A DNA stretch of 6,214 bases, taken from assembly GCA_020058315.1 (NCBI GenBank), contig JAGVEK010000354.1, positions 1 to 6,214 of the forward strand. The letters run 5' to 3'. Position numbers and translations under genes: made by a program. This stretch comes from Candidatus Zixiibacteriota bacterium. Its GTDB lineage: Bacteria > Zixibacteria > MSB-5A5 > WJJR01. Positions 3,858-6,214 of this stretch are shown piece by piece; positions within the stretch are counted from its first letter, which is position 1, and every line of letters starts with the position of its first letter. The notes beneath the pieces are model-generated. The model was not told the DNA's origin, did not search any database, and was given only the letters and a program-made list of their open reading frames with translations.

Positions 3858-6140
3858 ATGTCGCATACGAGATGGGTGGGCCCGATCATAGGAACGCTGC
3901 TCGCAATAAGCTCGGCATCCGGATCACCGGCCGATTCGCCCGATACGAAATTCGTTCCCACATACCTTCCGTCACTGCATGTCAGCCGTGCGCCCAGCCC
4001 GATCAAAATCGACGGCGATCTGAGCGATCAGGGTTGGCAGGAAGCCCAGCCCGCCACCAGCTTCACGGAGCACTCTCCCGGCGAAGAGGTGTGCCCTCCG
4101 GTTCACACCGAGGCGTTTGTGACCTACGATGACGATCATCTCTACCTGGCCGCGATCTGCCACGCTGCTCCGGGGACTGTTCGCGCCTCGCTGTGTGAAC
4201 GGGAGCGCATCTTCTCAGATGATAACATCGGGTTTTTCTTCGACACGTACGGCGACGCGTCCCGGGCTTACATTATCAATGTCAATCCGTTCGGCATTCC
4301 CTACGATGCCCTCTGGACGCCGGAGTATGGCGAAGACCAGAATTTCGATCTGATGTTCGAATCGGCCGGGAAGATCACTGACTCCGGATACCAAGTGGAA
4401 CTCGCTATCCCCTTCGCCAGCCTGCGGTTCCCGAACAAGCCTGTTCAGAGCTGGAGATTCGACTTCTACAGGCACCACTTCCGTGAGGTCCATTACTCGA
4501 TGTCATGGTCCGCCAATGATAAGAAGGAATCTTGCTGGCCCTGCCAATGGGGCACAGTGTCCGGCATTGAAAACGTCACGCCGGGACGGGGTATCGAGTT
4601 CCTCCCAAGCTTCGCGGCCCATCAGTCCGGCGCAGCCAGCGACACGGCGTCAGCGGGAAAACCTTTCAAGAATAGCGCAATCCTTGCTGATTTGTCTTTG
4701 GGAGGAAAGTACGCGATTTCGTCGGACATCGTTCTCGAAGCCACCTACAACCCGGACTTCAGTCAGATCGAGTCGGACGCATCACAAGTGGATGTCAACA
4801 CGACATTCGCCCTGTCCTATCCTGAGAAGAGACCGTTTTTCCAGGAGGGGATGGATCTCTTCCGCACTAATTTCAACGCTGTTTACACACGGTCCGTCAA
4901 CAGTCCTGACTTTGCCGCCAAGACATCGGCTCAGATCGGACGAACCAGCATCGCTCTTCTCTCCGCCCACGATCGTCAAAGCCTCGATATCATTCCCTTT
5001 GAGGAACGGTCGGCATATGTCCCGCTCGGCAAGACCTTCGTGAATATGCTTGCCGTCCGCCACGCATTTGGACGCGATAATCACATCCGCACGCTGATTA
5101 CAGACCAGCGAATCGAGGGAGGCGGCGCGGGGACGCTGGCCAGTATTGATGGTGCTCTCCGCTTCACGAAGAGTATCGATCTGCGGGGACAGTTCGTTGT
5201 GACGCATACGGACGAACCCAACAATCCCGCCATGACCTCCGATCTGGAGGGTCAGGTCTTCGCCGGCGGCAAACACACCGCCACGTTCGACGGGGAATCA
5301 TTCTGGGGGAACGCGGCACTGGCCACGATCCAATACAATACCCTCAACACAGGTGCGTCCCTTCAAGGATATTTCCGGACACCGACCTATCGCGCCGCGA
5401 ACGGTTTCCAGCCGCGCAATTCTGATCGGCATCTCGAAGCCAATTTCCATCAGCAGATCCGTCCCAAGGGCTCGATCTTCTGCTCGCACTCACCGGGATT
5501 CAACTTCGGACGGATTTGGAATGCGGATGGCATCCGGAAGAACGACTGGCAGAGCTTGCAATGGTCTTCCCAGTTTCGCTTTGCACAACTTGGTGTCGCG
5601 GCCGAGTACCAGATGAGCACAGAGCGTTTCCAGGGCGCCGATTATCGCAACCTCTGGTACATGGCGGCGCAGTTTGAGGCCACGCCCATCAGCGCGACCC
5701 GTCTGGGCGCGACAGTGATCTATGGCCACCAGGTCGCCTACGACAACCAGGCCGTCGGCAAACAGCTGATTCTCAGAGGCTGGGTCGAATTCCGCCCTGT
5801 GAACCGCCTGCTCATTGAACCAGACATCGAATTCACGCAAAGCCGCGATTTGCACACTGACAAGGAGTTCTATAACGGATACATTGCCGGAACACGTGTC
5901 GGCTATCAATGCAGCAGGGAGTTGTCACTGCGGCTGGTCGGCGAATTCAACAACTTCGCCAAGCGATGGGGTGTTGATCCTTTGATCACGTATCGTCTCA
6001 ATCCCTTCTCGACGTTCTACGCCGGGGCGACATACGATTACGACCGCTTCACCATCTTCGATCACGACGTGCGGCGTGCGACTACACGTCTGTCGTCGCG
6101 GCAATACTTCGTGAAGATTCAGTACTTGTTCCAGACTTGA
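3858..6140 (+). CDS. Exported CBM9-like/DUF5916 outer-membrane-type protein, paralogue 2 (760 aa)
   Basis: It has exactly the same length as paralogue 1 and aligns to it without a gap, at about 69% identity by hand count. The signal peptide is MSHTRWVGPIIGTLLAISSA plus SGSPA, with cleavage predicted after A25. The CBM9-like domain (about 45-235) has IKIDGDLSDQGW (49-60), TYDDDHLYL (89-97), FSDDNIGFFFDTYGD (119-133) and INVNPFGIPYD (140-150). The DUF5916 part (about 240-760) has NPDFSQIESDASQVDVNTTF (298-317) and EKRPFFQEG (323-331), and ends KIQYLFQT. The four shared cysteines (C101, C113, C226, C229) are kept; C79, C542 and C685 are private to this copy. Residues 581-620 and 731-740 are nearly unrelated to paralogue 1. 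The in-frame ATG at 3642 would add 72 residues overlapping the duplicated non-coding block and hide the signal peptide, so 3858 is preferred. It has its own upstream region, so it is probably transcribed separately. Substrate and function are unknown. Confidence 0.93.
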   Translation: MSHTRWVGPIIGTLLAISSASGSPADSPDTKFVPTYLPSLHVSRAPSPIKIDGDLSDQGWQEAQPATSFTEHSPGEEVCPPVHTEAFVTYDDDHLYLAAICHAAPGTVRASLCERERIFSDDNIGFFFDTYGDASRAYIINVNPFGIPYDALWTPEYGEDQNFDLMFESAGKITDSGYQVELAIPFASLRFPNKPVQSWRFDFYRHHFREVHYSMSWSANDKKESCWPCQWGTVSGIENVTPGRGIEFLPSFAAHQSGAASDTASAGKPFKNSAILADLSLGGKYAISSDIVLEATYNPDFSQIESDASQVDVNTTFALSYPEKRPFFQEGMDLFRTNFNAVYTRSVNSPDFAAKTSAQIGRTSIALLSAHDRQSLDIIPFEERSAYVPLGKTFVNMLAVRHAFGRDNHIRTLITDQRIEGGGAGTLASIDGALRFTKSIDLRGQFVVTHTDEPNNPAMTSDLEGQVFAGGKHTATFDGESFWGNAALATIQYNTLNTGASLQGYFRTPTYRAANGFQPRNSDRHLEANFHQQIRPKGSIFCSHSPGFNFGRIWNADGIRKNDWQSLQWSSQFRFAQLGVAAEYQMSTERFQGADYRNLWYMAAQFEATPISATRLGATVIYGHQVAYDNQAVGKQLILRGWVEFRPVNRLLIEPDIEFTQSRDLHTDKEFYNGYIAGTRVGYQCSRELSLRLVGEFNNFAKRWGVDPLITYRLNPFSTFYAGATYDYDRFTIFDHDVRRATTRLSSRQYFVKIQYLFQT

Positions 6141-6214
6141 CATTCGGCGGATATCGTTGGACCTCGCTCGCGATCCTCCCGTGTGATCCTCTCGACGTGC
6201 TGTGCCCCGCTCCC
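6141..6214. other. Downstream flank with no recognisable feature
   Basis: Apart from the shared TGACA at the stop, these 74 bases do not resemble the sequence following the first gene. I see no strong hairpin with a T run, no RNA gene and no clear start of another gene. Confidence 0.5.

Noticed and set aside
1002..6140. TonB-dependent receptor or glycoside hydrolase identity for the large proteins
   Set aside because: I see no plug domain or TonB box and no glycosidase catalytic motif. The CBM9-like and DUF5916 signatures explain the whole length.
1..6214. CRISPR array, tRNA, rRNA or insertion sequence
   Set aside because: There are no regularly spaced direct repeats, no cloverleaf-like stretch and no transposase frame. 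The only long repeats are the duplicated genes with their upstream blocks and the palindrome pair.

Overview
The window looks like a chromosomal stretch from a moderately GC-rich (high-50s percent, by eye) Gram-negative bacterium. It holds two large exported proteins with a CBM9-like N-terminal domain and a DUF5916-type C-terminal region, a family I associate with Planctomycetota, Acidobacteriota, Gemmatimonadota and Bacteroidota. The spacer palindromes and an ECF-sigma-like promoter make a planctomycete my best guess, but this is inference and no rRNA or marker gene is present to confirm it.

Layout. Positions 1-597 (minus strand) hold the N-terminal 199 codons of a CPBP-family (CAAX protease/bacteriocin-processing type) intramembrane protease that runs off the left edge. 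A divergent intergenic region (598-1001) follows. Next come two tandem plus-strand genes, 1002-3284 and 3858-6140, separated by a 573-bp spacer. The last 74 bp (6141-6214) hold nothing recognisable.

The two large genes are paralogues from a tandem duplication. Each encodes exactly 760 residues, and they align end to end without one gap (about 69% identical by hand count). Each has a signal peptide with cleavage predicted after residue 25. The duplication included the promoter region: a roughly 185-bp non-coding block (628-812 and 3481-3667, about 80% identical by eye) lies at nearly the same distance before each start codon. Inside it both copies keep TGTAAC-N17-CGTC, which resembles an ECF sigma-factor promoter and would give a 5' leader of about 215 nt.

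The copies differ in three ways. The C-terminal half has diverged more than the N-terminal half. Tandem GGCAAC/GTTGCC hairpins are present only in the first leader. A cluster of palindromes, including a REP/BIME-like inverted pair with compensating base changes, lies only behind the first gene. The two proteins probably act at the cell envelope, with a periplasmic ligand-binding-like domain followed by a predicted outer-membrane barrel. Ligand and cargo cannot be read from the sequence, and I see no proof of a functional link to the protease gene.
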